The notes: generated by a model not told the origin, from the letters alone. A DNA stretch of 6,165 bases from Planctomycetota bacterium (GCA_022563055.1 JADFOB010000084.1:1-6165); one strand, 5' to 3'; numbered from the stretch's first letter, positions 1 through 6,009 are shown. A program made the numbers and translations.

Positions 1-1303
1 TGTCGAACGTGTCCGAGAAATCGAAGAACAGAACCTGGACCTCCTCGTGGGAGCCGCTCCCATTCATGCAGCTGAGCATCGGGTCGATCGACTCAGCGGT
101 CTTGGCGTCCTCGGACTTGAGGTTCCACCTTCCGGTCTTCTCTTCCTCCCAGCGGAAACCGAGCGACCCCACGGGCATCTTCAGGTCGCCGCTGGCCTGG
201 TCCATCATCATCAGCTTCCAGTCAGCGTTCTCTTCGCCGTCGTATTCGCTGAAGTCGCTGGCGCGGAGGAAGCGTCCGGAGAGATATTTACCGTCTTCCT
301 GCTTGTCGAGTATGACCAGGAACGGCAGGTTGGTGTACTTCTTCACATATTCGCGGAAGTACTCGACCGACCGAGCGACGTGGCACTCCGTCAGGATCAC
401 GTGGATGCAGGCGAGCAGGAATGCGGCGTCTGTTCCCGGGCGGATCGGAACCCACAGGTCCGCGAACTTGGTCATGTCCGAATAGTTTGGCGCCAGGTTG
501 ACGATCTTGCCGCCGTTGTACTTGTGCTCGGATGCGAAGTGGGCGTCGGGGGTCCGCGTCATCGGCAGGTTCGAGCCGATGACTATCCAGTACGTGCTCT
601 GGTACCAGTCCGCGGCTTCCCCGACGTCGGTCTGATCGCCCCACATCATCGGCATGATGTGCGGCAGATCGTGGTACCACTCGTAGAAGCTAAGCATCGT
701 GCCGCCCAGCAGATTGCACAGGCGATGCCCCGACAGGAAGCTGACCATGCTCATGGCGGGGATGGGCGAGAACGATGCGAGGTGATCCGGCCCGTACTTC
801 TTGGTCGTGTAGATGATCGATGCGGCCCAGATCTCCGTGGCGACTTCCCAGCTCGAGCGACGCCACCCCGCCTTGCCTCGGGCATTGCGGTACTTCTGCT
901 TCCGTACCGGGTCCTCGACGATGGCGGCATACGCCTCGACCGGGTCTTTCCCGCTGGCGAGCTCCGCCTCATAGAAATCGAGCAAGACGCCACGGATGTA
1001 CGGGTACTTCGGACGGACCGGGCTATAGGGATACCACGACGATGAGATCCCGCGCTGACAACCCCGCGGCTCGTAGTTGGGAGTATCCGAGCGGATCTGG
1101 GGCCAGTCAACCTTCTGAAGCTCCCAGCAGATCAATCCGTTCTTGACGAACACCTCCCAGGAGCACGACCCCGAACAGTTGACGCCGTGGCTCGTTCGTA
1201 CGGACTTGTCGAACGACCACCGCTCCCGATAGAAATCCTCCCAGTCCCGCGGTTCATCGGCGATGCGGAACCATCGGGAGCGGTTCTTGTTGGCAGTAGT
1301 CAT
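1..1303 (-). CDS. narG: Respiratory nitrate reductase alpha subunit NarG, N-terminal part
   Basis: This is the catalytic molybdenum subunit of membrane-associated nitrate reductase, which reduces nitrate to nitrite with electrons from quinol through the beta and gamma subunits. Reading leftward from the ATG at 1303-1301, 434 residues are open to the window edge. NarG is usually about 1,200 residues, so this is the first third. It begins close to the RDWEDFYR motif (residues 19-26). HGVNCSGSC gives His39, Cys43 and Cys47, and Cys82 lies in EPRGC, which together match the H-C-C-C ligands of the FS0 [4Fe-4S] cluster. Further family motifs are SFSPIPAMSMVS (177-188), SFYEWYHDLP (205-214) and GSNLPMTRTPDAH. 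Asp212 in HDLP corresponds, by constant offset, to the molybdenum ligand Asp222 of E. coli NarG. No twin-arginine signal is seen, which fits a cytoplasm-facing subunit. A Shine-Dalgarno GAGGAG lies 8 bases upstream. Its start overlaps the DUF59 gene. A nitrite-oxidising direction cannot be excluded from sequence alone. Confidence 0.95.
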   Translation of the reverse strand, partial: MTTANKNRSRWFRIADEPRDWEDFYRERWSFDKSVRTSHGVNCSGSCSWEVFVKNGLICWELQKVDWPQIRSDTPNYEPRGCQRGISSSWYPYSPVRPKYPYIRGVLLDFYEAELASGKDPVEAYAAIVEDPVRKQKYRNARGKAGWRRSSWEVATEIWAASIIYTTKKYGPDHLASFSPIPAMSMVSFLSGHRLCNLLGGTMLSFYEWYHDLPHIMPMMWGDQTDVGEAADWYQSTYWIVIGSNLPMTRTPDAHFASEHKYNGGKIVNLAPNYSDMTKFADLWVPIRPGTDAAFLLACIHVILTECHVARSVEYFREYVKKYTNLPFLVILDKQEDGKYLSGRFLRASDFSEYDGEENADWKLMMMDQASGDLKMPVGSLGFRWEEEKTGRWNLKSEDAKTAESIDPMLSCMNGSGSHEEVQVLFFDFSDTFD

Positions 1304-2058
1304 CGGTTGCTCTCCTCTTCTTTGAGGCCGTACGCGGTGCGGAACGCGTCAATGAACGGTCGAAAGTCACGGGTCGTCCCGTAGATCGCGACGACCGCAC
1401 GACGGCGCCGATCCCACACGAGGTTGACCACGACGTTCCGCCCCATCGGATGGGCGCGCTCTGCGTCCGCGCACTGCGAATCGTCTTGCAGGGCCTGGAT
1501 CGAGACATAGACGATTTCCGCCGGATGGGCCTGCCACCAGACGTCGTAGTCCCAGTCCCCCAGCCGAACCTGACCCTCCCCGCTCTTAAGCGTCGGGTCC
1601 GCCGGGTCCATCTCCCATTGGAAGACGGGTGGCCAGCCTTCGTACCGATCATGGGTCACCGGCGAATCGGGCGAAGCCAACTGCTCGGGACCCCCATCGC
1701 CATAGCCCGCCTCAGGCGCCCACACGGGGGGTCGAGGCAGATTCGTCTCGCCCAGCACCGGAAGGTGAACGGGTTCTCCCGGCGGCGACCCCGGTGGCAG
1801 ATCGCGCCCGTCGCCACTGGGGACGATCACTCGGACGCGGTCAACTCCATCAAGCTCCGCAAGTTTGTGACGAATCGCGGTCGCCAGAGCCTCGTGCTGA
1901 TAGGCGTCGCCCTTAGGCTGCGAGAGCCGGACTGTCACGCGCTCGCCCACCAGCGCCACTTCATCAATGACGCCCAGTGAGACGACATCCTGGCGCGAGG
2001 CGGGGTCCTTCATGCCTCGCAGACAATCCCAAACGCTCTGTTCGTTGCACGTCACCAT
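1300..2058 (-). CDS. DUF59 (MIP18/SufT-like) protein with unknown C-terminal domain, upstream of narG
   Basis: The 252-residue product has an N-terminal DUF59-type domain at about residues 7-79: the KDPASRQDVVSLGVIDEV segment followed by VTVRLSQ and, after a helix, GVDRVRVIV. Small proteins of this family (SufT, PaaD, the N-terminus of Mrp) help assemble or insert Fe-S clusters. The usual small-residue/Cys-Pro motif after the central strand is replaced by PKGDAYQHEA, so the cysteine found in many members is missing. Residues 80-140 are a Pro/Gly-rich linker. Residues 141-245, with GWPPVFQWEMDP, WDYDVWW and VVAIYGTTRDFRPFIDAFR, match nothing I recognise. The start at 2058 puts the domain at the usual distance from the N-terminus and has GAGG 9 bases upstream. 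The stop overlaps the narG start by ATGA. I infer a dedicated maturation or assembly role for the nitrate reductase; this is not shown by sequence alone. Confidence 0.85.
   Translation of the reverse strand: MVTCNEQSVWDCLRGMKDPASRQDVVSLGVIDEVALVGERVTVRLSQPKGDAYQHEALATAIRHKLAELDGVDRVRVIVPSGDGRDLPPGSPPGEPVHLPVLGETNLPRPPVWAPEAGYGDGGPEQLASPDSPVTHDRYEGWPPVFQWEMDPADPTLKSGEGQVRLGDWDYDVWWQAHPAEIVYVSIQALQDDSQCADAERAHPMGRNVVVNLVWDRRRRAVVAIYGTTRDFRPFIDAFRTAYGLKEEESNR
1312..1317 (-). promoter_or_regulatory. Ribosome binding site of narG
   Basis: The minus strand reads GAGGAG here, 8 bases before the ATG at 1303. This supports that start and places the site inside the last codons of the upstream DUF59 gene. 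With the ATGA stop/start overlap, it suggests translational coupling of the two genes. Confidence 0.7.
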
Positions 2059-2250
2059 CTTGGAATGCCTCGAGAAGACGCTACGCCGCGATCACCCTCG
2101 CCGCGACACAAGGGGCTCTGACGACGAACCCGAGTAAGCCCGGGTTTCGGAGGACCCGCCCCGAACGGAGCAACCCTCCAGCAGTAATTTTTTCCATGTC
2201 CGGAGCTCGTTCATGCATGCACCTCGTCACTCATCGGATATTTAGATATA
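2059..2250 (-). other. Leader region upstream of the DUF59-narG pair
   Basis: This stretch between a candidate promoter and the DUF59 start has no convincing gene. It contains an imperfect hairpin (AACCCG at 2127-2132 with CGGGTT at 2141-2146), the palindrome TGCATGCA at 2214-2221, and a possible 40-codon minus-strand reading frame (2092-2214) with GAGG 7 bases before its ATG. No FNR-type TTGAT-N4-ATCAA box is visible. Whether the leader has a regulatory function is unknown. Confidence 0.3.
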
Positions 2251-2280
2251 TAGATAGCTTAATCTAGAGTTCCCAGTCAA
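2251..2280 (-). promoter_or_regulatory. Candidate promoter for the DUF59-narG operon
   Basis: On the minus strand TTGACT (2280-2275) matches five of six bases of the sigma-70 -35 box. An AT-rich tract follows, with TATCTA (2256-2251) at an 18-base spacing as a poor -10. A second CTTGAC lies 13 bases further upstream (2294-2289). This is the most AT-rich patch upstream of the operon and has the right orientation, but the -10 match is weak. Confidence 0.3.
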
Positions 2281-2303
2281 GCAAGTCGGTCAAGGTGAGA
2301 GGT

Positions 2304-2320
2304 TCGCTTAACTTAAGCGA
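2304..2320. promoter_or_regulatory. 17-base perfect palindrome, possible operator
   Basis: TCGCTTAA and TTAAGCGA flank a single central C, giving 8+1+8 perfect symmetry. It lies about 24 bases upstream of the candidate -35 box of the DUF59-narG operon, where activators commonly bind. The sequence does not match an FNR or NarL consensus I know. It could also be a remnant of a mobile element, because the region to its right is degraded. Confidence 0.35.
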
Positions 2321-2668
2321 TCGGCGAAACTTATCTGCAATAGCGGGGGCATCCTATGGGGAGTTGAAGATGCTGTTTCCCGACCTAAAATCGGCTAAGT
2401 GTTGGCAATTGTGTCAGTATTTGAAATGCCATCAAACGCGTAAGTGTTTGGTGTGTTGTGGGTTATGCCATGTCACCACTGTTCGCCCTGACACGCTGAT
2501 TCTGACCCTGCTTTGGCCGCTTAAGCCGGCCGGTCCGACCTCGGAGAGGGCGGGTCGGATGGCGGCGGCATGCGCCCGTTTTTCTGTGGTCGGGGCATCC
2601 TTTATTATTTCAGCGCACCAGGCCCCTATTGTTTAGCGAGACATCGCGTATTGCCTTGCCAATCGCTT
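2321..2668. other. Gene-less stretch with lower GC and one copy of a dispersed repeat
   Basis: No credible gene is seen on either strand. The part from about 2330 to 2520 is less GC-rich than the neighbouring genes and contains GCTTAAGC at 2519-2526. The part from about 2527 holds the repeat described separately. The one sizeable plus-strand reading frame (2295-2636) has no ribosome binding site and no coding-like composition. It is probably debris next to the degraded gene on its right. Confidence 0.4.
2527..2603 (+). repeat. GC-rich direct repeat, copy A
   Basis: Positions 2537-2581 match 3371-3415 at 42 of 45 bases, with the first 30 identical. Weaker similarity extends on both sides. In this copy CCGACC (2535-2540) can pair with GGTCGG (2553-2558), and GGCG/CGCC (2564-2567, 2573-2576) forms a short hairpin followed by CGTTTTTC. 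On the plus strand this resembles an intrinsic terminator, but no plus-strand gene ends here. Confidence 0.7.
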
Positions 2669-2851
2669 TCAGCAGTGATCGGTCCGCTGCTTCTCCGTCT
2701 TGAAGAGGACGCTCAGTGACTTGAAGTACCACTGGCTGCCATCGAGTTCCGGCGAGTCCGCGAGTTTCCGTGAAGCGAAACGCGCCAGTTCGCTCATCGC
2801 CGTGTCCGCTTCGGCCGATTCATCTAACCCATCAAGCCACTTGTAGAGCAT
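2669..2851 (-). CDS. Short reading frame, probable 3' fragment of the decayed gene
   Basis: A 60-residue hydrophilic product starts MLYKWLDGLDESAEAD and ends QRTDHC. It has no recognised domain, no membrane segment and no clear ribosome binding site. It lies in the same frame as the 135-codon reading frame upstream, 27 bases after its stop, which favours its being the tail of one broken gene. It could be an independent small protein, but nothing supports a function. Confidence 0.3.
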   Translation of the reverse strand: MLYKWLDGLDESAEADTAMSELARFASRKLADSPELDGSQWYFKSLSVLFKTEKQRTDHC

Positions 2852-2878
2852 GTTTAGCTGATTGCTGCTTGACGCACG

Positions 2879-3286
2879 CTAGGTATCCGAGTTCGTAAAC
2901 CAGTCCAGCACCCATCCGTCCCACGCCGCCTTGGACACGCCATACGGCTCGGTCATCTCCTGGAGCCGGCCCATATCCCCTACATCCAGTCCCAGGAATC
3001 TGTCCCGGTCCTCAACCACCAGACCCACCACGTTTTCAAGGACTTGCTTACGCTGTTCGGGCGTAACTTTATCTTCTATTCGCAGAACCATTTTTTTCAT
3101 CCAGACGGTGCCGTTCTCATCAAGCCACGCCGGGTCGTTCAGCGCCCTGTCACGGATATACCCGTAGATGTCATCCAGCACCCCCGTCATGTCATACCCC
3201 GCCTGGTTGCGGACCGTGATCGACCAGTCCAGCAGCACGTTGATCTCGCCCTGGGACGCTTCCTGCTTCCAGCTATCCGCCGACAC
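2879..3286 (-). CDS. Hypothetical protein, probable middle fragment of the decayed gene
   Basis: Starting from a GTG at 3286-3284, the frame gives 135 residues with coding-like composition: VLLDWSITVRNQAGYDMTG, a helix-rich middle (IRDRALNDPAWLDENG), KVTPEQRKQVLENVVGLVV and a Trp-rich end. I do not recognise the family and see no catalytic motif, signal peptide or membrane helix. The GTG has no Shine-Dalgarno and lies two codons after an in-frame TGA, with similar-looking protein sequence continuing above it. I therefore think the apparent start is an artefact of a premature stop. If expressed from GTG it would be a small cytosolic protein of unknown role. Confidence 0.45.
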   Translation of the reverse strand: MSADSWKQEASQGEINVLLDWSITVRNQAGYDMTGVLDDIYGYIRDRALNDPAWLDENGTVWMKKMVLRIEDKVTPEQRKQVLENVVGLVVEDRDRFLGLDVGDMGRLQEMTEPYGVSKAAWDGWVLDWFTNSDT

Positions 3287-3358
3287 GAGTCAGTCGCGCA
3301 TCCACGGGTAGGTCTGCTCCTTGGGCATACCCAGCCCCGACAAAGCCAGACGCAGGTG

Positions 3359-3455
3359 CCAGGCCGTCCAGACCTCGGAGAGGGCGGGTCGGATGGCGGC
3401 AGCACGCGCCTGTTTGCGGTGGCATGCGCCGGTTTTTCCGGGGCTCGGGTTACCA
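3359..3455 (+). repeat. GC-rich direct repeat, copy B, with an internal 20-bp tandem duplication
   Basis: This is the partner of the repeat at about 2527-2603. The 45-bp core is at 3371-3415. Two diverged 20-bp units follow in tandem (3396-3415 and 3416-3435, 16 of 20 identical), so this copy is longer. The second unit keeps the hairpin followed by TTTTT seen in copy A, with a G-T wobble in the stem. On the minus strand the copy is open and encodes ARAAAIRPALSEVWTAW, in frame with the decayed gene. Confidence 0.65.
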
Positions 3456-3474
3456 TGACGGGGTACAAATAGAT

Positions 3475-3489
3475 GTAACCCTTCACAGC
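3475..3489 (+). repeat. Left terminal inverted repeat of the IS66 element
   Basis: GTAACCCTTCACAGC is the exact reverse complement of 4954-4968. The transposase gene starts 41 bases inside it. Confidence 0.93.
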
Positions 3490-3530
3490 CTCTCAAGCGC
3501 ACCGGTCGTGTTGTCCGATAACAAGAGGTA

Positions 3531-4946
3531 ATGGCGGACAACCTGGAGCAACTCAGCAAGCGGCAGTTGATCGAGTTGGTACGCCAACTGATCGGGCGAG
3601 TCGATTGGTTGCAGGCCCGCGTCGAGGAGTTGGAGCGGGAGAACGCCCGGCTCAAGAAGAACTCGTCCACGTCTTCAAAGCCGCCGTCCAGCGACATCGT
3701 CAAGCCGACGCCCAAGACCGTCAAGGGCAAGGGGCATAAGCGCAAGATCGGTGGTCAGCCGGGACATCCCAAGCACGAGCGCACGCCTTTTTCGCCGGAT
3801 CAACTGGATGCGGTGTGGGATTACACCTTCGAGCAATGCCCCGATTGCGGCGGCGAACTCAAGCGGGCCCGGCGCAAGCCGCGCATCGTGCAACAAGTCG
3901 AACTGATCGCTGAACCCATCCGCATCGAAGAACACCGCGCGCATGCCTGCTGGTGTCCGGGCTGCCGCAAGCACCACTACGCGCCGCTGCCGGACGTGGT
4001 CGTCAAGGGCGGGTTGGCCGGCCCGCGACTCACCGCGCTGGTGGCGTATCTCAAGGGCGGCTGCCACGCATCTTACTCGACGATTCAAGCCTTTTTACGC
4101 GACGTGCTGGGTCTGCCGATGTCGCCCGGGCAGATCGTCAAACTGATCAAGAAGACCCGCCGGGCGCTGGACGGGGCCTATGACGAACTGCTGGCCAAGC
4201 TGCCCGACCAGGCCCACCTGAACATCGACGAGACCGGCCACAAGCAGTGCGGCAAGAAGCTGTGGACCTGGTGCTTCCGCGCCAAGTTGTACACGCTGTT
4301 CAAGATCGACCCGTCGCGCGGTTCGCGTGTGCTGATCGAGGTGCTGGGCAAGGCGTTCGCCGGCGTGATCGGCAGCGATTTCTTCTCCGCTTACCGCAAG
4401 TACATGGGCGACTTCAATGTCGCGGTGCAGTTCTGCCTGGCGCATCTGATCCGGGACGTAAAGTATCTGACGACACTCGACGCGGCGACAAAGAAGTACG
4501 GCCACCGCCTGCTGGACCACCTGCGCAAGCTGTTTAAGGTGATCCATCGCCGTGAAACGATGACGACCGAACGGTTTGAGGAATCGTTGCAACAGACGCG
4601 AAAGAAGCTGGTGGCCGCCGCGAAACACCCGCCGTGGACACCCGAAGCGAAGAACATGGCCGACCGTTTCCGCAAACACGGCGACGCCTACTTCCGATTC
4701 ATCACCACCCCCGGAGTCGAGCCGACGAACAACCTCGCCGAGCAGGCGATCCGCTTCGTGGTCATCGATCGCAAAGTCACGCAAGGCACGCGCGGCGACG
4801 CCGGCCAACGCTGGTGCGAACGCATCTGGACCGTGATGGCCACCTGCACCCAGCAGAATCAGTCCGCCTTCGACTTCCTGCACCAATCCGTCCGTGCCCA
4901 CCTCACCGGCCAACCCGCACCGTCGTTGCTCTTCAATCCCTCTTGA
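3531..4946 (+). CDS. IS66-family transposase (TnpC type)
   Basis: The 471-residue DDE transposase moves the element that encodes it. In order: an N-terminal leucine-zipper-like coiled coil (residues 7-43, LSKRQLIELV to ENARLKK), a Ser/Pro-rich linker (NSSTSSKPPSSD), GGQPGHPKHE (74-83), a zinc-finger module with Cys103/Cys106 and Cys142/Cys145, then the catalytic core. The likely catalytic triad is Asp233 (LNIDETGHK), Asp283 (IGSDFFSAY) and Glu404 (PTNNLAEQAIR), all present. A C-terminal tail (FDFLHQSVRAHL) completes a full-length family member. Translation likely starts at the ATG at 3531; the AAGAGG before it is only two bases away, unusually close, but no better start is seen. The gene fills almost the whole element, ending 7 bases before the right inverted repeat. 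Confidence 0.95.
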   Translation: MADNLEQLSKRQLIELVRQLIGRVDWLQARVEELERENARLKKNSSTSSKPPSSDIVKPTPKTVKGKGHKRKIGGQPGHPKHERTPFSPDQLDAVWDYTFEQCPDCGGELKRARRKPRIVQQVELIAEPIRIEEHRAHACWCPGCRKHHYAPLPDVVVKGGLAGPRLTALVAYLKGGCHASYSTIQAFLRDVLGLPMSPGQIVKLIKKTRRALDGAYDELLAKLPDQAHLNIDETGHKQCGKKLWTWCFRAKLYTLFKIDPSRGSRVLIEVLGKAFAGVIGSDFFSAYRKYMGDFNVAVQFCLAHLIRDVKYLTTLDAATKKYGHRLLDHLRKLFKVIHRRETMTTERFEESLQQTRKKLVAAAKHPPWTPEAKNMADRFRKHGDAYFRFITTPGVEPTNNLAEQAIRFVVIDRKVTQGTRGDAGQRWCERIWTVMATCTQQNQSAFDFLHQSVRAHLTGQPAPSLLFNPS

Positions 4947-4953
4947 GTGGATT

Positions 4954-4968
4954 GCTGTGAAGGGTTAC
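4954..4968 (-). repeat. Right terminal inverted repeat of the IS66 element
   Basis: GCTGTGAAGGGTTAC is the perfect complement of the left end. It lies 65 bases from the end of hisF, so the element sits just downstream of hisF without interrupting it. Confidence 0.93.
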
Positions 4969-5033
4969 TATAAATCGCAAACGCCAACTCCTTAAAATAA
5001 TCCGCCGAAAGTCCCCGGGAACACCCTTCCTAC

Positions 5034-5933
5034 TCACACCGCCGGGCGGATCGGCAGGCCCGCGTCGATCAGGTACTGCTTGGTCTGCGCGATCGTGTAC
5101 TCGCCGTAGTGGAAGATGCTCGCCGCCAGCGCCGCGTCCGCGCGGGTCTGCTCGAAGACCTCGCGCATGTGCTGCGGACTCCCACACCCCCCGGACGCGA
5201 CCACCGGCACGTCCACCGCCTCGGCAACCGCGCGCGTGATCTCGATGTCGTACCCGTCCTTGGTCCCGTCCGCATCCATACTCGTCAGAATAATCTCCCC
5301 GGCACCCAGCCCGACGACGTGCCGGGCGTACGCCAGCGCATCCCAACCCGTGGGCGTGCGGCCGCCGTGGGTGTGGACCTCGAAGATCATGGCGGATGGG
5401 GGATGGGGGATTGCGGATGGATCAGACAAGGCGTCCGTCGATAACCATCCGCCATCCGACATCCGCCATCCGCCATCCGCCGGCATCTCGCGGCCGCTTG
5501 CCCTGAAGCGCTCCATGAACGCCTGCGCCGCCACACGCTTGGGATCGATGTTCACCACCGTCGCGCAACGCCCGAATCGCTGCGCCGTCTGCGCCACGAT
5601 GTCCGGGTCGATCACCGCCGCGGTGTTGATGCTCACCTTCTCCGCCCCGGCCTGGATCAGCTTCGTCACGTCCTCGATCGTCCGGATACCCCCGCCGACC
5701 GTGAACGGCATGAAGCACTGCTCCGCCACACGCCGGACCATGTCCAGCATGATGTCACGTCCCTCGTGACTGGCCGTGATATCCAGGAATACCAGCTCGT
5801 CCGCCCCCGCTTCGTCGTACGTCCGCGCAACCTCCACCGGGTCGCCCGCATCACGCAGGTTCAGAAAGTTCACGCCCTTCACGACACGCCCTTCATGCAC
5901 GTCCAGGCACGGGATGATCCGCTTCATCAGCAT
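5034..5933 (-). CDS. hisF: Imidazole glycerol phosphate synthase subunit HisF, with a repeat-derived insertion
   Basis: HisF is the cyclase subunit of imidazole glycerol phosphate synthase. With ammonia from HisH it converts PRFAR to imidazole glycerol phosphate and AICAR in histidine synthesis. The 299 residues form a TIM barrel starting [12 protein letters not shown], which fixes the start at 5933. Catalytic Asp11 and Asp130 (VVNIDPKRV) are present, with VGGGIR (79-84), SINTAAV (101-107), ADGTKDGYD (221-229) and ASGGCG (246-251). Most HisF proteins have 250-260 residues. Thermotoga Asp176 corresponds to Asp222 here and Ser201 to Ser247, so all 46 extra residues lie between strand 5 and Asp222, in the loop on the active-site face before FEVHTHGGR. 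Residues 151-181 of that insert come from an inverted heptad repeat. No other his gene is adjacent. No Shine-Dalgarno precedes the start, and a TATAAT box 9 bases upstream suggests a near-leaderless transcript. Confidence 0.95.
   Translation of the reverse strand: MLMKRIIPCLDVHEGRVVKGVNFLNLRDAGDPVEVARTYDEAGADELVFLDITASHEGRDIMLDMVRRVAEQCFMPFTVGGGIRTIEDVTKLIQAGAEKVSINTAAVIDPDIVAQTAQRFGRCATVVNIDPKRVAAQAFMERFRASGREMPADGGWRMSDGGWLSTDALSDPSAIPHPPSAMIFEVHTHGGRTPTGWDALAYARHVVGLGAGEIILTSMDADGTKDGYDIEITRAVAEAVDVPVVASGGCGSPQHMREVFEQTRADAALAASIFHYGEYTIAQTKQYLIDAGLPIRPAV
5391..5481. repeat. Inverted GGCGGAT-heptad repeat inserted in frame within hisF
   Basis: The left arm (5391-5420) has four heptads of the form GGCGGAT/GGGGGAT/TGCGGAT plus GG. 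The right arm (5445-5481) has five heptads complementary to these (ATCCGCC, one ATCCGAC). A 24-base spacer (5421-5444) separates them. Over 30 base pairs the arms match at about 26, so a long hairpin is possible. Read in the hisF frame it encodes Gly/Trp/Ser/Pro-rich sequence ([12 protein letters not shown], then [10 protein letters not shown]), unlike any part of HisF. It resembles in kind the palindromic elements that enter protein genes in Rickettsia, though the sequence is different. Confidence 0.85.
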
Positions 5934-5942
5934 AGACCCGCG

Positions 5943-5948
5943 ATTATA
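5943..5948 (-). promoter_or_regulatory. Candidate -10 box of hisF, implying a near-leaderless mRNA
   Basis: The minus strand reads a perfect TATAAT ending 9 bases before the hisF ATG. Transcription would begin about two or three bases before the start codon. No good -35 is found 16-18 bases upstream, where the sequence is part of a hairpin, and there is no Shine-Dalgarno. Confidence 0.5.
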
Positions 5949-5965
5949 ACAACCAAACCACGACT

Positions 5966-5981
5966 AAGCCGCTTGCGGCTT
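5966..5981. repeat. Short perfect inverted repeat between the divergent genes
   Basis: AAGCCG and CGGCTT enclose CTTG, a stable tetraloop type, giving a 6-bp stem between hisF and the secreted-protein gene. No T-run follows on either strand, so it does not look like a terminator. It overlaps the position where a -35 box of hisF would lie, so an operator or a dispersed palindromic repeat is possible. Confidence 0.4.
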
Positions 5982-6009
5982 CGCGCTCTTACCCCGCAGA
6001 CACAAGAGG

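Larger units (their letters stand above)
2669..3472 (-). pseudogene. Decayed gene of unknown function, broken by two in-frame stops
   Basis: A single minus-strand frame continues from the insertion sequence edge (3472) to a TGA stop at 2671-2669, broken only by TGA at 3292-3290 and TAG at 2881-2879. The translated parts join smoothly: ALSGLGMPKEQTYPWMRD, stop, LVSADSWKQEASQGEINVLL and onward to VLDWFTNSDT, stop, then RASSNQLNMLYKWLDGLDE. The composition is rich in Trp, Asp and Glu and looks like a soluble cytosolic protein. I recognise no domain. No start codon or Shine-Dalgarno is obvious upstream, so the 5' end may have been removed when the insertion sequence arrived or during later rearrangement. 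The alternative is two or three short independent genes that share a frame by chance. Confidence 0.5.
3475..4968 (+). mobile_element. Complete IS66-family insertion sequence with a single transposase gene
   Basis: The 1,494-bp element is bounded by perfect 15-bp inverted repeats that begin GTAA, as is typical of IS66 ends, and encloses one intact transposase gene. The accessory genes tnpA and tnpB of classical IS66 elements are absent, as in the ISBst12-type members. The 8 bases flanking the left end (AAATAGAT) and right end (TATAAATC) differ, so the usual 8-bp target duplication is not visible. The intact reading frame and perfect ends suggest that it is recent and may still be active. Confidence 0.92.

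Noticed and set aside
47..1045. Long plus-strand reading frame over narG, and other overlapping frames
   Set aside because: It is antisense to a frame with unmistakable NarG motifs over all 434 residues. Such shadows are common in GC-rich DNA.
2167..2190. Terminator (GGAG-CAACC-CTCC followed later by TTTTTT) on the plus strand
   Set aside because: The stem is only 4 bp, the T-run is 9 bases away and no plus-strand gene precedes it.
2092..2214. 40-codon minus-strand frame as an independent gene
   Set aside because: It has a plausible GAGG at 7 bases but no recognisable protein features. It is kept only as part of the leader observation.
2251..2300. FNR/NarL-type binding site upstream of the nar genes
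   Set aside because: No TTGAT-N4-ATCAA or paired NarL heptamers could be found. The CTTGAC copies are direct, not inverted.
2295..2636. 113-codon plus-strand frame
   Set aside because: No ribosome binding site, non-protein-like composition, and its end runs through repeat copy A.
3290..3292. TGA in the decayed gene as a selenocysteine or recoded codon
   Set aside because: A second in-frame stop (TAG) breaks the same frame, and no selenoprotein family or convincing following stem-loop was recognised.
4095..4913. 272-codon minus-strand frame across the transposase gene
   Set aside because: It is antisense to a full-length IS66 transposase with all catalytic motifs. Its His/Val/Gly-rich composition is typical of an antisense shadow.
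5391..5481. Heptad arrays in hisF as a CRISPR or a frameshift-damaged hisF
   Set aside because: Units are only 7 bases with no spacers between them, and the hisF frame resumes exactly with all downstream catalytic motifs.
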